From NCBI GenBank assembly GCA_022574595.1, contig JACZRS010000001.1, positions 372,001 to 436,000 on the forward strand: a DNA stretch of 64,000 nt, written 5' to 3'. The position numbers and the translations under genes are program-made. Positions 16,537 through 26,091 of the stretch are shown here, piece after piece. This DNA is from Planctomycetota bacterium. GTDB lineage: Bacteria > Planctomycetota > Phycisphaerae > Phycisphaerales > SM1A02. The notes below the pieces were generated by a model. That model saw only the letters and a list, made by a program, of their open reading frames with translations. It was not told where the DNA came from and did not search any database. Every line of letters begins with the position of its first letter. Within the stretch, counting starts at the first letter, position 1.

Positions 16537-17766
16537 TCAACGAGGTACACGAAGTGGTCTTGGATCAACAGAATTTGATATTTCTGATAAGGGTTTGTCA
16601 GGCCGACCAACCTCAGGAGTTCTAGGCGGCGAATCTATTAATGTCGCACTGATTATTACAGGAGGATCGGTAGGCCTGCCACTTGAAACATCCGCAAGCT
16701 CAACGCTTGCTATAGCCTGGATCGTTTCTGATCCACTAATAGCATATCCAAAAGCGCAGTAACTCCCATCAAGCGCAGCAGTACCCGCACGTGACAGGCA
16801 AATAAAGAATTGGCTGCCTGCAGAGTCTGGCGGAGTATCCCTGGCCATGGAAATCACACCAAAGTCGTGTGGCAGCTGGCTAGGTTCAATGGGAAGCCAA
16901 TACCCTGGCCCACCATTACCGCTACCAGTTGGATCACCCGCTTGTATCACAAAGGGATCGCCTGCAATTGTCATTGGCACAACTCGATGAAACACTACGC
17001 CGTCATAGAAACCACCAGCACACAATTCAAGGAAATTCCAAGCTGTGTTGGGCGCTTGGTCGGGGCGCATCGCTAAGCGTATGTCGCCAAGACTGGTGTG
17101 CATGATTACATCTTGTTCTGGGTATATGCGAAATCCACTGAGAAGACGCTCAGGTTTAGTACTCTTATCAGATGAATAATTTACAGCAGGTTTTTCAGTC
17201 TTCTTTGAATCCTCCTTGTTGGCTGTCTTACTATTGTTGTCTTTAGGCGGATTACTTACGATGGGCTTCTCTGGTGGTTCTACAACTGGCGGATGAAGTT
17301 CATCGTACCAGTCGATAATGTGAGTTGTGATAGCTCCGCCAGGCCTAACCGGTTCAAGTTTCGTAACCGGTACCATGCGCGACAACATCGGCTGAATCAC
17401 CAAAGCTGGGCCGATAGGTTCAAGATCGATTATTAGTTGTAGGTAACTTGTGCTGCGCAATTCCCATAGCAAAGGGAAGTACTCAGCCAGATCGATTCTT
17501 CCCGGCCGAATAGATGCAGGCTCAGCCAAGAGAGCTGCATCAGCATCCATGAGAACTAATGTGGAGGATTGCGAGGCATTTGCTACGACTCGGATCATGA
17601 TCGGTCTATTTATGCCATTAAATAGCCGCTCAGGCAGCAATTTGCCTTCGTCCGCTGATGCGGTTTTGCAGCAAATAGCTACGATCAGGGGTGCTAGAAG
17701 CCCCAAAATCGTTCTCTTGGCTACCAGTCGAGAAGTTTGCTTGCTTATTTGAGTTGATCTATTCAT
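16537..17766 (-). CDS. Exported cyclophilin-type peptidyl-prolyl isomerase with N-terminal extension
   Basis: 409 residues from ATG 17766. The open frame runs further upstream to 18264 but that part is antisense to the diadenylate cyclase gene, so I use the Met before a signal peptide (residues 14-38, ending TASA). Residues 40-160 are a beta-rich domain I do not recognise, 165-205 a Lys/Pro linker, and 215-380 a cyclophilin domain with FHRVVPMT, VIQAGDPTGSGNGG, SMARDTPPDSAGSQFFI and AFGYAI. Compared with the small paralogue it has an insert after the catalytic Arg. Probably a periplasmic folding catalyst. Confidence 0.75.
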   Translation of the reverse strand: MNRSTQISKQTSRLVAKRTILGLLAPLIVAICCKTASADEGKLLPERLFNGINRPIMIRVVANASQSSTLVLMDADAALLAEPASIRPGRIDLAEYFPLLWELRSTSYLQLIIDLEPIGPALVIQPMLSRMVPVTKLEPVRPGGAITTHIIDWYDELHPPVVEPPEKPIVSNPPKDNNSKTANKEDSKKTEKPAVNYSSDKSTKPERLLSGFRIYPEQDVIMHTSLGDIRLAMRPDQAPNTAWNFLELCAGGFYDGVVFHRVVPMTIAGDPFVIQAGDPTGSGNGGPGYWLPIEPSQLPHDFGVISMARDTPPDSAGSQFFICLSRAGTAALDGSYCAFGYAISGSETIQAIASVELADVSSGRPTDPPVIISATLIDSPPRTPEVGRPDKPLSEISNSVDPRPLRVPR

Positions 17767-17851
17767 CACTCGATCCGATCTTCTTGTGGGAGCCATTACA
17801 TCTGTGCAATGGCCGATTTTTCTTGAAGATACTAAGACTATCGTATACCAG

Positions 17852-18718
17852 ATGAGCGAACCAACGCGAGTCTCACATTTGCTTTTAGAATCTGCATCGA
17901 CGTTGGCTCGTGTAAGCAACGCCAGAGCGATTATTGTGTGCATAGATGCCCTGCCCGAACTCAAAGCTGTCCCCGCTCGGACTGTGCTGGTTGTTCGTGA
18001 TAAACACGATAAACAAAGGGTAAAAGACTTAGCTGAAAGTAGCCCCACATTACTTGAGGTCCCAAGCGTAACTCTCAATCGCTTTGGACAAGTCAAACTA
18101 GCTGCGATCATGGCCCTCTCCAACAGAATCATAGATCTTGGGGATACAGTAATTTTTCTCACCGGGCCGTATCGCGCGCTGATCGATTCAGTCGTGGTGA
18201 TGACGATCGGATCTGAGTATGAGTTGTTTGACACCACCGAGCAGCCGAGTATTGATGAACACATTAAACGTGCTGTATTTCATCGTGTAATGGGGTTGGC
18301 ACTTGATATTGGTCAGCACGGTCGAGAAGGCAAACACACGGGAGCGTTGCTTGTTGTTGGCGATGCCAAGGAAGTGCTCAAGCAATCCGAACAAATGATT
18401 CTTAATCCCTTTAAGGGTTACGAAGAAAAGCAACGCAACGTTCTTGATGATCGAATGACAGAAACTATTAAGGAATACAGCTCACTAGATGGAGCATTCA
18501 TCATTCGAGGAAACGGCGTAATCGAAACCGCAGGAGCACGAATCAAAGCAGGTATAAGCGAAGGTCTACCCTCAGGCCTGGGCGCACGGCACGCAGCCGC
18601 AGCTGGAATTACTGCCAACTCAAGGTCGATCGCATTTACAGTCAGCGAATCAGATGGGGCGGTACGAGTCTGGCGTGCGGGTAAACTGCTGGCAGATTTC
18701 GAGCCTAGCGGTCGTTAA
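17852..18718 (+). CDS. Diadenylate cyclase (DisA-type DAC domain)
   Basis: 288 residues from ATG 17852; an in-frame GTG at 17786 is also possible and neither has a clear ribosome site. The C-terminal half is a DAC domain that joins two ATP into cyclic di-AMP: the DGA motif is Asp213-Ala215 (LDGAFIIRGNGVIETAG) and the second motif is GLGARHAAAAGIT (244-250), where the usual RHR reads RHA. The N-terminal 130 residues form an alpha/beta domain (ARAIIVCIDA, TVLVVRD), as in planctomycete and archaeal-type cyclases that lack the DNA-binding part of DisA. It is divergent from the exported cyclophilin gene. Confidence 0.8.
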   Translation: MSEPTRVSHLLLESASTLARVSNARAIIVCIDALPELKAVPARTVLVVRDKHDKQRVKDLAESSPTLLEVPSVTLNRFGQVKLAAIMALSNRIIDLGDTVIFLTGPYRALIDSVVVMTIGSEYELFDTTEQPSIDEHIKRAVFHRVMGLALDIGQHGREGKHTGALLVVGDAKEVLKQSEQMILNPFKGYEEKQRNVLDDRMTETIKEYSSLDGAFIIRGNGVIETAGARIKAGISEGLPSGLGARHAAAAGITANSRSIAFTVSESDGAVRVWRAGKLLADFEPSGR

Positions 18719-18960
18719 GCTACAAAAAATAGCTATTACCATCTTAAAAAGCTTCTATTTTGACCACCAAGGCTTGTTTTGTGCCTATTTACACTAAAAC
18801 TAAAATCACAAATATTCTTGCCTAGTCTGTCTTGGCATGGTAATTTAGATATATGTATCAAGAGAGAGTTGCTATAGGTTCTTTTTCCTAGCAGTTCTTG
18901 CTATGCTGCATAGAGTTAAAGAGATGAAGTGAATAGAGAGTGCTTGGAGAAGAGAATCTA

Positions 18961-19803
18961 ATGAACTTATCTGCTTTGTTGCGTCGTTTTGCACTATGTG
19001 TTGGTGCTGTTACGTTTTTGGGCGGTGCACCGATTGCTCTCGCTGATGGTACACTTTTTGATGTCGGTGAGTTGCAGTTTTTCTTCGGTGATGCCTCCGG
19101 CTTGACACCTATGTCTGCTGACAACGATGGCACGTGGATATATACAGTATCCGGTGGCAATATAAATGGTGATAGACTTGCACGATATTTCCAGGATGGA
19201 ACACTAGACCAGACCTTTGCGCCTGGCATCGACTTTAGATCCATTTTCACTGATAACAGTGGCAATCTGTTTGCTAAAGAGTGGGGGACAGGCAATGTCT
19301 ACAGCATGTCGCAAGATGGAATGCCAACGTTTCTTTATACGCTGAACGATCCTCAAGATCATTCATCTGCAAGTTTTAATGCAGACGATACCGAGCTTTA
19401 TACACGCGATGGTTCTACGATTCGACGTTATAACTCTAGCACTGGCATGTTCCTCGGATCATTTGAACTTATGGGATTGATTGGCGATGAGTTATCTACC
19501 CCAGCTGCCTGGCAGATGGAGACCAGCCGCTCAGGCCGAATTTTTACATACGCAGCCGGTATTGTCTCAGAATGGGACACGAAAGGCAATAGGATTGGCA
19601 CAGCCAACATAGCTATCTCAGGAGACCCAAGCGGTCTCGACACAACCTTTTCATTTGCCGTAGGTGGAGATGACGATATTTACCTTTACAGTGAAGCTAC
19701 CAATCAATGGAAAGTTTGGAATATAGGTATTCCTGCACCAGGAACATTGGCGCTTCTTGCAATCGGTGGCGTTGTTGGGCGAAGAAGAAGACGAAGAATC
19801 TAA
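18961..19803 (+). CDS. PEP-CTERM-like exported protein
   Basis: 280 residues from ATG 18961, with GGAG about 10 bases upstream; an in-frame codon at 18940 is less likely. Signal peptide residues 1-28 (ending ALADG). The body resembles a beta-propeller (NNDGTWIYTVSGGN, NLFAKEWGTGNVYSM, DIYLYSEATNQW). The C-terminus is PAPGTLALLAIGG followed by GRRRRRRI, i.e. a Pro-containing motif, a hydrophobic helix and an Arg cluster, which is the PEP-CTERM sorting layout with PAPG in place of PEP. Probably delivered to the cell surface through an exosortase-like system encoded elsewhere. The 18719-18960 spacer is AT-rich with nothing recognised. Confidence 0.75.
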   Translation: MNLSALLRRFALCVGAVTFLGGAPIALADGTLFDVGELQFFFGDASGLTPMSADNDGTWIYTVSGGNINGDRLARYFQDGTLDQTFAPGIDFRSIFTDNSGNLFAKEWGTGNVYSMSQDGMPTFLYTLNDPQDHSSASFNADDTELYTRDGSTIRRYNSSTGMFLGSFELMGLIGDELSTPAAWQMETSRSGRIFTYAAGIVSEWDTKGNRIGTANIAISGDPSGLDTTFSFAVGGDDDIYLYSEATNQWKVWNIGIPAPGTLALLAIGGVVGRRRRRRI

Positions 19804-19833
19804 CAACCACCTCAAATTTCAGTTTTATAATCA

Positions 19834-19867
19834 CAAGACCGCCCACTTAGAGCGGTCTTGTTCGTTT
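19834..19867 (+). terminator. Intrinsic terminator between the PEP-CTERM gene and gatB
   Basis: CAAGACCGC pairs with GCGGTCTTG around a 9-base loop, followed by TTCGTTT. It lies 30 bp after the PEP-CTERM stop, so gatB probably has its own promoter. Confidence 0.7.
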
Positions 19868-19897
19868 ATGTGCCGTCCTGGCAGCTATGATCCACCC

Positions 19898-21424
19898 ATG
19901 CCAGATGCCCAAATTACTTCAACTCACTTGAAGATCGGAATGGAAATCCACGTCGAACTGGCAACACGATCAAAGATGTTCAGCCGATCTGCTAGCACTG
20001 CTCATCCAGATCAATTTAACGTAAAGCCCAACTCCCTGGTTGATCCTGTTGTAATGGCTCTACCGGGAGCGCTTCCCGTCATGAATAAGCGCGCTGTTGA
20101 ACTGTCGATGATGGTGGGGATGGCACTTAACTGCACCATCGCAAACTTCAGCAGGTGGGACCGCAAGAACTATTTCTATCCGGACTTGCCTAAGGGGTAT
20201 CAAATAAGCCAATACGATTTGCCGCTTTGCTTTGATGGCGAACTTGAGATTACATCCTCAGATGGTTCGATAAAGCGCGTAGGTATTATTCGTGCGCACT
20301 TGGAAGAAGACACGGGCAAGCTCAGCCACGAATTACCCGGAGGTGGGAAATATAATGGCTCGCTTGTTGATCTAAACCGCGCCGGTACGCCCTTACTTGA
20401 AATTGTTACTAGTCCTGATCTGCAAAGTGCGGAAGATGCGGTTGTTTTCGCCAAAGAATTGCGCAACATTTGTCGTTTTCTTGGTGTAAGTGCAGGGATT
20501 ATGCAGCGCGGGCATATGCGATTTGAGCCAAATGTTAACGTAATTATTAAAACCGAAGATGGAAGCGAGAACGCTACACCAATTGTTGAACTAAAAAACC
20601 TTAATTCATTTCGAGCTGTGCATGATGCTATAGAGTTTGAACATGAGAGGCAGATAAATGCCTGGTCAGATGATGGTATAGTTCAAGCACCCGGGCTAAA
20701 AAGTACGCGAGGCTGGGACGATACTAAAAAAATAACAGTTCTTCAGCGAGCCAAAGAGGAAGCTAACGATTATCGTTATTTTCCTGATCCAGATTTATTG
20801 CCCGTTACCATTAGCGATCAATGGAAAAGTGAAGTTGCAGCTTCAATACCCCAATTGCCCATGCAGCTGCGCTTACGATACCAAAGTGAATACAGCTTAT
20901 CTGTGGTCGATGCACGGGCGCTTACTGAAGAACGTGATGTTTGCATGTTTTACGAACAGTGTGTGCAAGCAGTTGATTGCTCAAGCATAACCCAGGCAAA
21001 CGCTGGTCTTGCATGTGCGAAATTGCTTCTTAATGCTGGGGCGCGCCTGGCTAGAGAGCACAATTGTCAAATTCACGAGCTGGGTATTTCCGCAAAGCAA
21101 ATCGCTCAACTTGTTATTATGAGAATTGATAATCGCATCGGTTCAAGTGCTGCTGATGAACTATTTAGTTTGTTGTGTGCTACCCATGAGGAAGCCCAAG
21201 TCGTAGCAAAGTCGGCTGGATTGCTACAGGTTAGTGATGAAAAACAACTGAACGAATGGGTTGAAAAAGCCATCAGTGCCCAACCTCAAGCAGCTCAAGA
21301 GTATGCAAATGGTAAAGACGCAGCACTGGGAAGAATAGTCGGTGAAGTGATGAAACTAAGCCAAGGTCAAGCGGATGCAAGAGCCGTTGGGACTCTGCTA
21401 AGAAGCAAATTATGGGGCAGCTAA
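19898..21424 (+). CDS. gatB: Asp-tRNA(Asn)/Glu-tRNA(Gln) amidotransferase subunit B
   Basis: 508 residues from ATG 19898; the frame continues upstream but through the terminator. The opening GMEIHVELATRSKMFS is the GatB signature, followed by LPGALPVMNKRAVELSMMVG, NYFYPDLPKGYQISQYDLP, RAHLEEDTGKLSHE and YRYFPDPDLLP. The C-terminal 150 residues form the helical plus YqeY-like tRNA-binding tail. GatB, with GatA and GatC encoded elsewhere, transfers ammonia onto mischarged Glu-tRNA(Gln) or Asp-tRNA(Asn) in the cytoplasm. The second Cys of the usual GatB zinc site cannot be judged by eye. Convergent with the pseudopilin gene four bases beyond. Confidence 0.95.
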   Translation: MPDAQITSTHLKIGMEIHVELATRSKMFSRSASTAHPDQFNVKPNSLVDPVVMALPGALPVMNKRAVELSMMVGMALNCTIANFSRWDRKNYFYPDLPKGYQISQYDLPLCFDGELEITSSDGSIKRVGIIRAHLEEDTGKLSHELPGGGKYNGSLVDLNRAGTPLLEIVTSPDLQSAEDAVVFAKELRNICRFLGVSAGIMQRGHMRFEPNVNVIIKTEDGSENATPIVELKNLNSFRAVHDAIEFEHERQINAWSDDGIVQAPGLKSTRGWDDTKKITVLQRAKEEANDYRYFPDPDLLPVTISDQWKSEVAASIPQLPMQLRLRYQSEYSLSVVDARALTEERDVCMFYEQCVQAVDCSSITQANAGLACAKLLLNAGARLAREHNCQIHELGISAKQIAQLVIMRIDNRIGSSAADELFSLLCATHEEAQVVAKSAGLLQVSDEKQLNEWVEKAISAQPQAAQEYANGKDAALGRIVGEVMKLSQGQADARAVGTLLRSKLWGS

Positions 21425-21428
21425 TACG

Positions 21429-22166
21429 CTAATCGTCCTTATCTGTCGAAGTAGATGTATAAGCCTTAAACGGATCAAACTCTATCGATCCTGTAGTATC
21501 CTTTGGAACTATCGTTTCAAACCTAACAGAGCCATCAAGAAATAGGATATTCCCAGCATTTGCCACGGCGTGCCAATCCGCCTGTCTACCTGTTCGTTCA
21601 TGAACTTCGTACCAAACCGTATCTCCCATAAGCACAAACTTTGAGTGCGGAGTAGTGATTGTGCTTATTGAGATTCTACTCGCTGATTCTGCCAAGTCTG
21701 GATTAAGCCTTAAAAGTATGGCATTAGCTCGGTAACTTGTGCCAAATGCACGAAATGCAGAAATGGAGCCTGTACCCACACCCGCCACTTCGCCGTGGAT
21801 TCCGGTATCGCCCGGGCATTTGAATATCTCTTCACCATGCCTGATAAGGCTGCTTTGCGGTATGTATCGATTCAGAGGTCGATCGAAATCCAGAAAGGGC
21901 GAACCATCGATGGACGAGAACCTTAGCCCTCCATAGAACCACCCGGGCTCCACAGCAACGGTAGGAAATAGTCCATTGTTTACGTCCAGGCAAATCTGCC
22001 AGGCCTCGCCTATTAGCCTCTGGTTGTTGGCACAATCATCTCTGTAGCTAGCGATTCTGGCTGTGCTAAGCGTAGGTAATAAAATAGCTAGCAGAGCGCT
22101 AACAACTGCAAGAGCTATTAGCAGCTCCAAAAGCGTAAGACCATGCCCACAATATATTCTTTTCAT
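21429..22166 (-). CDS. Type II secretion pseudopilin-like protein (prepilin N-terminal methylation signal)
   Basis: 245 residues from the Met just before the pilin signal (MKRIYCGHGLTLLELLIALA). Gly followed by LTLLE with Glu at +5 and a long hydrophobic helix ending LLPTL is the prepilin peptidase cleavage and methylation site. The late motif HAVANAGNILFLDGSVRFE is the H..DG pattern of the DUF1559-like pseudopilins that are strongly expanded in planctomycetes. Probably assembled into a pseudopilus or inner-membrane anchored. The frame has an upstream in-frame codon at 22229 but that would put 21 polar residues before the signal. Confidence 0.8.
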   Translation of the reverse strand: MKRIYCGHGLTLLELLIALAVVSALLAILLPTLSTARIASYRDDCANNQRLIGEAWQICLDVNNGLFPTVAVEPGWFYGGLRFSSIDGSPFLDFDRPLNRYIPQSSLIRHGEEIFKCPGDTGIHGEVAGVGTGSISAFRAFGTSYRANAILLRLNPDLAESASRISISTITTPHSKFVLMGDTVWYEVHERTGRQADWHAVANAGNILFLDGSVRFETIVPKDTTGSIEFDPFKAYTSTSTDKDD

Positions 22167-22231
22167 GCCACCTGAATATACACTCACAACTGCCTTGGCG
22201 GATCCACTAAAATCTGAGCTATTAGCCAAAT

Positions 22232-23443
22232 CTATGCCTCTGCCCTCGTTCTGAGGCTGTCTAAAACGTTCATAAAGTTGATATATGAGTCGTAGGGGCT
22301 GTCATATGGGCTGAAATACTTATGGACATCTCCGTCTGCCCAATATTTTGTGCACATATAATATAGGTGATCTGAGGTTGTCAATTTCCGCCAATCCTCC
22401 AATATGTATTCATCCCCAGCTGCATATCTAGCCTTGATAGGCTCCTCCAAGCGGTAAAGCTCCGCCGCTGCTGCCTCCTGCATCGAATTTCCTAACCAAG
22501 CGGACAAATCCCGCTCCGTATCCGCCCAAGAGGTCATGTGCTTTACATCGTATTCGCCCACCGGTTCGTAGCGCTCAATGCACTCACTAGGAGTAGCGAA
22601 ATCATTTTGCCCCGGATTGACATCAAAGATTTTTTCCGGAAGCGAATCGAGAAATTCAAATATGCCAGTATCTTCCCATTGGTGTTCGCCAAAGGTTTCG
22701 TAGTCCATGAACAGATTGCATATATAACCCTCACCATTGATCTGATCCACCCACTTAGCAAACGTCTCTGCTTTCAATGGCCACTCTGACCAATTGCGAT
22801 CTGAAAACCGAAACGCAATATCATCACTTAAGCGGTGATTCTTAAGTAATAGCTTCACACGAGCGCCAGACAGATTTCCATGAGTGCCAGGCGGAACGTA
22901 AACATAGTTCGGCGAACGGTAACCAAGTAACTGATCCACGCCTTCACAAAGAATCCCTTTATATTTCCCTTGTGATGCGATATGTGAAGCCACTTCATTG
23001 GAATAAGTCAGCTCAGTATTACGAAAGACCTGCGGCTCATAGCCAAACAATCGTTTAACTAAATCATGGTGAATCGATACCTGCTCAATGAACTCTTCGC
23101 GCGATGATAGAAAACTCAATGAGTGGTGCGAAGTCTCTGCTAGAAACTCACATGCACCGGTTTCTTTGAGCTGTTGAAACAGATCAATAACATCCGGCCC
23201 CCAAGCTTCAAATTGCTCCAAAGCTACTCCTGAAATTGAATACGCAACCTTAAACCGCCCTTGGTGACGCTTAACCAGATCCAGAATCTTTTGTGTTGCC
23301 GGTCGATAGCACTTATTTGCCACCTTCTCAAAGATAGCTTTGTTGGCATCATTATCAAAGTAAAACGGATCGTTATCAAAGACCGAGTACCGCCTTAGCC
23401 TAAACGGCTGATGTACCTGGAAATATATACAGACAGAAGCCAT
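22232..23443 (-). CDS. Glycoside hydrolase family 57 alpha-amylase-like enzyme
   Basis: 403 residues from Met 23443. GH57 motifs are in order: VCIYFQVHQPFR at the N-terminus, FLAETSHHSLSFL (about 100-112), FRNTELTYSN with Glu144 as the expected nucleophile, and LFMDYETFGEHQW with Asp247 as the acid/base candidate. Length matches the short GH57 amylases that act on glycogen-type alpha-glucans in the cytoplasm; no signal peptide. It is divergent from the GT4 gene at 23591, with the two start codons about 150 bp apart. Confidence in the family is high, substrate is inferred. Confidence 0.9.
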   Translation of the reverse strand: MASVCIYFQVHQPFRLRRYSVFDNDPFYFDNDANKAIFEKVANKCYRPATQKILDLVKRHQGRFKVAYSISGVALEQFEAWGPDVIDLFQQLKETGACEFLAETSHHSLSFLSSREEFIEQVSIHHDLVKRLFGYEPQVFRNTELTYSNEVASHIASQGKYKGILCEGVDQLLGYRSPNYVYVPPGTHGNLSGARVKLLLKNHRLSDDIAFRFSDRNWSEWPLKAETFAKWVDQINGEGYICNLFMDYETFGEHQWEDTGIFEFLDSLPEKIFDVNPGQNDFATPSECIERYEPVGEYDVKHMTSWADTERDLSAWLGNSMQEAAAAELYRLEEPIKARYAAGDEYILEDWRKLTTSDHLYYMCTKYWADGDVHKYFSPYDSPYDSYINFMNVLDSLRTRAEA

Positions 23444-23590
23444 AGACCCCAATCGTAGCGTGAAAGACGATGCGTGTCTTGGGGCAGTTGTATCTTAACT
23501 GACAGTGGTTGCAAAAGGCTTGTAGACTGTTATTGGCATTACACAAGTGTTGCCTCATTAGCTCTATCTAATTTGGCTTGAGAGTTTTCC

Positions 23591-24799
23591 TTGAAGATAC
23601 TTCACGTTAATGATTATCGCGATGCAGGTGGATGCGAAGTTGTCATGCAATTAACCGTGTCGCTACTTAATAGTCACGGAATGGATGTTGATACATTTAC
23701 TTCCGATGATGTGCCTGGGTATCGCAGAACTGCTCTTGGGTATATCAATTCAAACCTGTGCAGAAAAAAACTTGCGGAGGTTCTTCATAGTCAGCAGCCT
23801 GATGTGGTGCATTTACATAATTTCTATCACGAGCTTTCGCCTGGGATTCTTAAAACTCTAGCTGATTACAAACACAGTCACGATATGTTGGTAGTGATGA
23901 CGGCTCACGATTATCACTTGGTTTGTCCAAATTCCGGTTTAAGCTTTTATAAAAACGGCAAATTGCAAATTGCGGATGTTTCTCGATTGAAGAATATCAG
24001 TTATCTATTTTCGAGGAGTTGGGACAATAGATCAATTGCACATTCTTTACTCAAACTAGCGCAGCATATTTATAACTATCGTTTGCTTAAACGCCACAGT
24101 GTGATTGATTGCATAATTTGCCCCAGCAAATTTATGCGAAGTGCACTAAGTAGTCTTGATATACATACGACACACATTCCACTTCCAGTTCCAAATATCT
24201 GTAACCGTTCTATTCGCACAAATTCTCCTTTAACTTTTGTATTTGCAGGCCGCGTCGAACCAGAAAAGGGGCTTGCGCAATTTTTAGCAAGTGTCCCAGA
24301 TGACATGCAAGGCAAATTTATAGTTATAGGTGAAGGTAGCGAGCTTCAACTCTGTAGAGATATATCTGAGCAAAGGCAATTGCAGATGGAAGTTGATTTC
24401 ATAGGCAAGCGCCCACGAGATGAAACATTAGAAATAATTAACAGAAGCCACATTTTGGTTCTGCCTTCAGTTTGGGTTGAAAATTCGCCCGTAAGTTTGC
24501 TGGAAGCACTTGCAGTTGGAACCAATGTTCTTGTTTCAGATTTAGGGGGCATGAAGGAAATAGTTGAAAATGCTGGCGTTGGTTTTACATTCTCGCCCGG
24601 TGGCGCGCAAAGTATTGTTCAAACCCTTGATTGTGTAATAGAGTGTTTCAATCAAGGAACTTTGAACAAATTTGATGTGTCAGAATTTCTCAGCAAGCGC
24701 ACTGAACAGGAATATCTCGATCGTTTGATCAGCGTATATAAAGGCCATTCGCCTATTTCAGATGAAGCAAACGAAAGCGTCGAGGTGGCGGTGGTATGA
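23591..24799 (+). CDS. GT4 family glycosyltransferase
   Basis: 402 residues. The start is TTG at 23591: the peptide MKILHVNDYRDAGGCEVV is the standard GT4 N-terminus and there is no ATG or GTG nearby. DVVHLHNFYHELSP gives the first-domain loop. The C-terminal donor domain reads TFVFAGRVEPEKGLAQFL, VIGEGSELQL and HILVLPSVWVENSPVSLLEA, where the Glu-x7-Glu signature ends at EAL. Cytoplasmic transfer of a sugar from a nucleotide donor, probably in surface glycan assembly. Stop and next start overlap as ATGA, so it is an operon with the next GT4. Confidence 0.88.
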   Translation: MKILHVNDYRDAGGCEVVMQLTVSLLNSHGMDVDTFTSDDVPGYRRTALGYINSNLCRKKLAEVLHSQQPDVVHLHNFYHELSPGILKTLADYKHSHDMLVVMTAHDYHLVCPNSGLSFYKNGKLQIADVSRLKNISYLFSRSWDNRSIAHSLLKLAQHIYNYRLLKRHSVIDCIICPSKFMRSALSSLDIHTTHIPLPVPNICNRSIRTNSPLTFVFAGRVEPEKGLAQFLASVPDDMQGKFIVIGEGSELQLCRDISEQRQLQMEVDFIGKRPRDETLEIINRSHILVLPSVWVENSPVSLLEALAVGTNVLVSDLGGMKEIVENAGVGFTFSPGGAQSIVQTLDCVIECFNQGTLNKFDVSEFLSKRTEQEYLDRLISVYKGHSPISDEANESVEVAVV

Positions 24800-26091
24800 G
24801 GCTTCTACTTATTTCGCCTTACTTCCCCCCTCAAAATGCCATCGCTTCGTTGCGAGCATACGCGTTTGCGCAGCACTGGTCAGAGCAGGGCGTGGATTTG
24901 ACAGTGCTTACAACACGCAAGCGCGAAGATCAGCGTGGGCTTGAGAAGTGTTGTGATGAATTTGAGATGGTTGAGATTCCCTATGAAATACCTCGGATAT
25001 TTGAGGTATTAAGACGAAAGCACAAATTCAGCCAAATAGAAGGCAAAAGCAAGCAAGCGAGTTCTTCAGCTTCTGGAAGGTCAATGCGCGCTCTAGATAA
25101 ATTACGGGGCTGGACAGGAATTTTAGGTTCAGTACGGATGCCTGACCTTACAGACTACTGGGTAAAACCGGCCGTTAGTTGGTGTAAGGAGCAGCAACAC
25201 TGGGATGTAGTAGTCAGTAGCTGCGGCCCATACACAGCGCACTTAGTAGCGTTAACACTTAAAAAGCAACTACACGCAAAACGGTGGGTAGCAGATTTCC
25301 GAGACTTGTGGGTGGGTAACCACATCTATCGAGGATTATTTCCCTTTACACTCAGAGAACGCGCGTTACAAAAGCGTTGTCTTGCCGAATCAGATTTTGT
25401 AACCACAGTCAGTGAAGAATTGGCTAAGAATCTGCGCCCACGAACAAGGGCGCAAGTCAAAATAGTGTACAATGGCTTTGACCCGCGTGATTTTAAATCA
25501 CTAAATAAGGAGCGGATTTTCCCTGATGATGATCTTGTGCGCATGGTTTATACAGGCACACTTTATAAGGAAGGTCAGGATCCTTCGCCCATACTTAACG
25601 CATTACGAGCTTTGAAGAAAAACCATCCAAAGCTCGCTTCCAAGTTAAAACTGGTTACTGCAGGGCATGGCTGCGAGCGCTGGCAACAACTCGCAAAGCA
25701 ATTTGAAGTAACCGATTTTGTTGAGATTAACGATGTGGTTGAGCGCAGTGATGCGCTTAGAATGCAGCGCGATGCAGATGCTCTACTTTTAATAGATTGG
25801 CGCGATTCATCAGCGGGTGTGCTTACCGGCAAACTCTTTGAATACCTGGGCCAGCGCGCTCCGATTCTAGTAGTAGGTGGTCAAGGCGATTCAGCAATTA
25901 CACAGGTGATAAAAAAAACATGCAGAGGCAGATGCTTTGCTAGCGATGAAAAGCGTATTGCAGATGCACTTGTGCAGTTAGTTGATTCGCCGCAGAGTTT
26001 ATGTGATACGCCAAATCATGAAGTGATTTCATCTTTTACACGTGAATCTCAATCAATGCGGCTATTAGAGATGATTAAGAATTTAAAATAA
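24796..26091 (+). CDS. GT4-like glycosyltransferase
   Basis: 431 residues, coupled to the upstream GT4 by a 4-bp overlap. N-terminus MRLLLISPYFPPQNAIASLR is typical of GT4/WbuB-like enzymes; the first domain continues with VVVSSCGPYTAHLVAL and WVADFRDLWVGN, where the DFRDLW phrase is common in this subgroup. The donor domain shows MVYTGTLYKEGQDPSPIL and VLTGKLFEYLGQRAPIL, in which Lys-Leu-Phe-Glu-Tyr replaces the more usual PxxxxEA signature. No membrane segment. Acceptor unknown. Ends convergently with, and overlaps by 17 bp, the MBL hydrolase gene. Confidence 0.82.
   Translation: MRLLLISPYFPPQNAIASLRAYAFAQHWSEQGVDLTVLTTRKREDQRGLEKCCDEFEMVEIPYEIPRIFEVLRRKHKFSQIEGKSKQASSSASGRSMRALDKLRGWTGILGSVRMPDLTDYWVKPAVSWCKEQQHWDVVVSSCGPYTAHLVALTLKKQLHAKRWVADFRDLWVGNHIYRGLFPFTLRERALQKRCLAESDFVTTVSEELAKNLRPRTRAQVKIVYNGFDPRDFKSLNKERIFPDDDLVRMVYTGTLYKEGQDPSPILNALRALKKNHPKLASKLKLVTAGHGCERWQQLAKQFEVTDFVEINDVVERSDALRMQRDADALLLIDWRDSSAGVLTGKLFEYLGQRAPILVVGGQGDSAITQVIKKTCRGRCFASDEKRIADALVQLVDSPQSLCDTPNHEVISSFTRESQSMRLLEMIKNLK

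Noticed and set aside
17767-18264. N-terminal extension of the exported cyclophilin (start at 18264)
   Set aside because: The extension is antisense to the diadenylate cyclase coding region, and a signal peptide begins at the Met at 17766.
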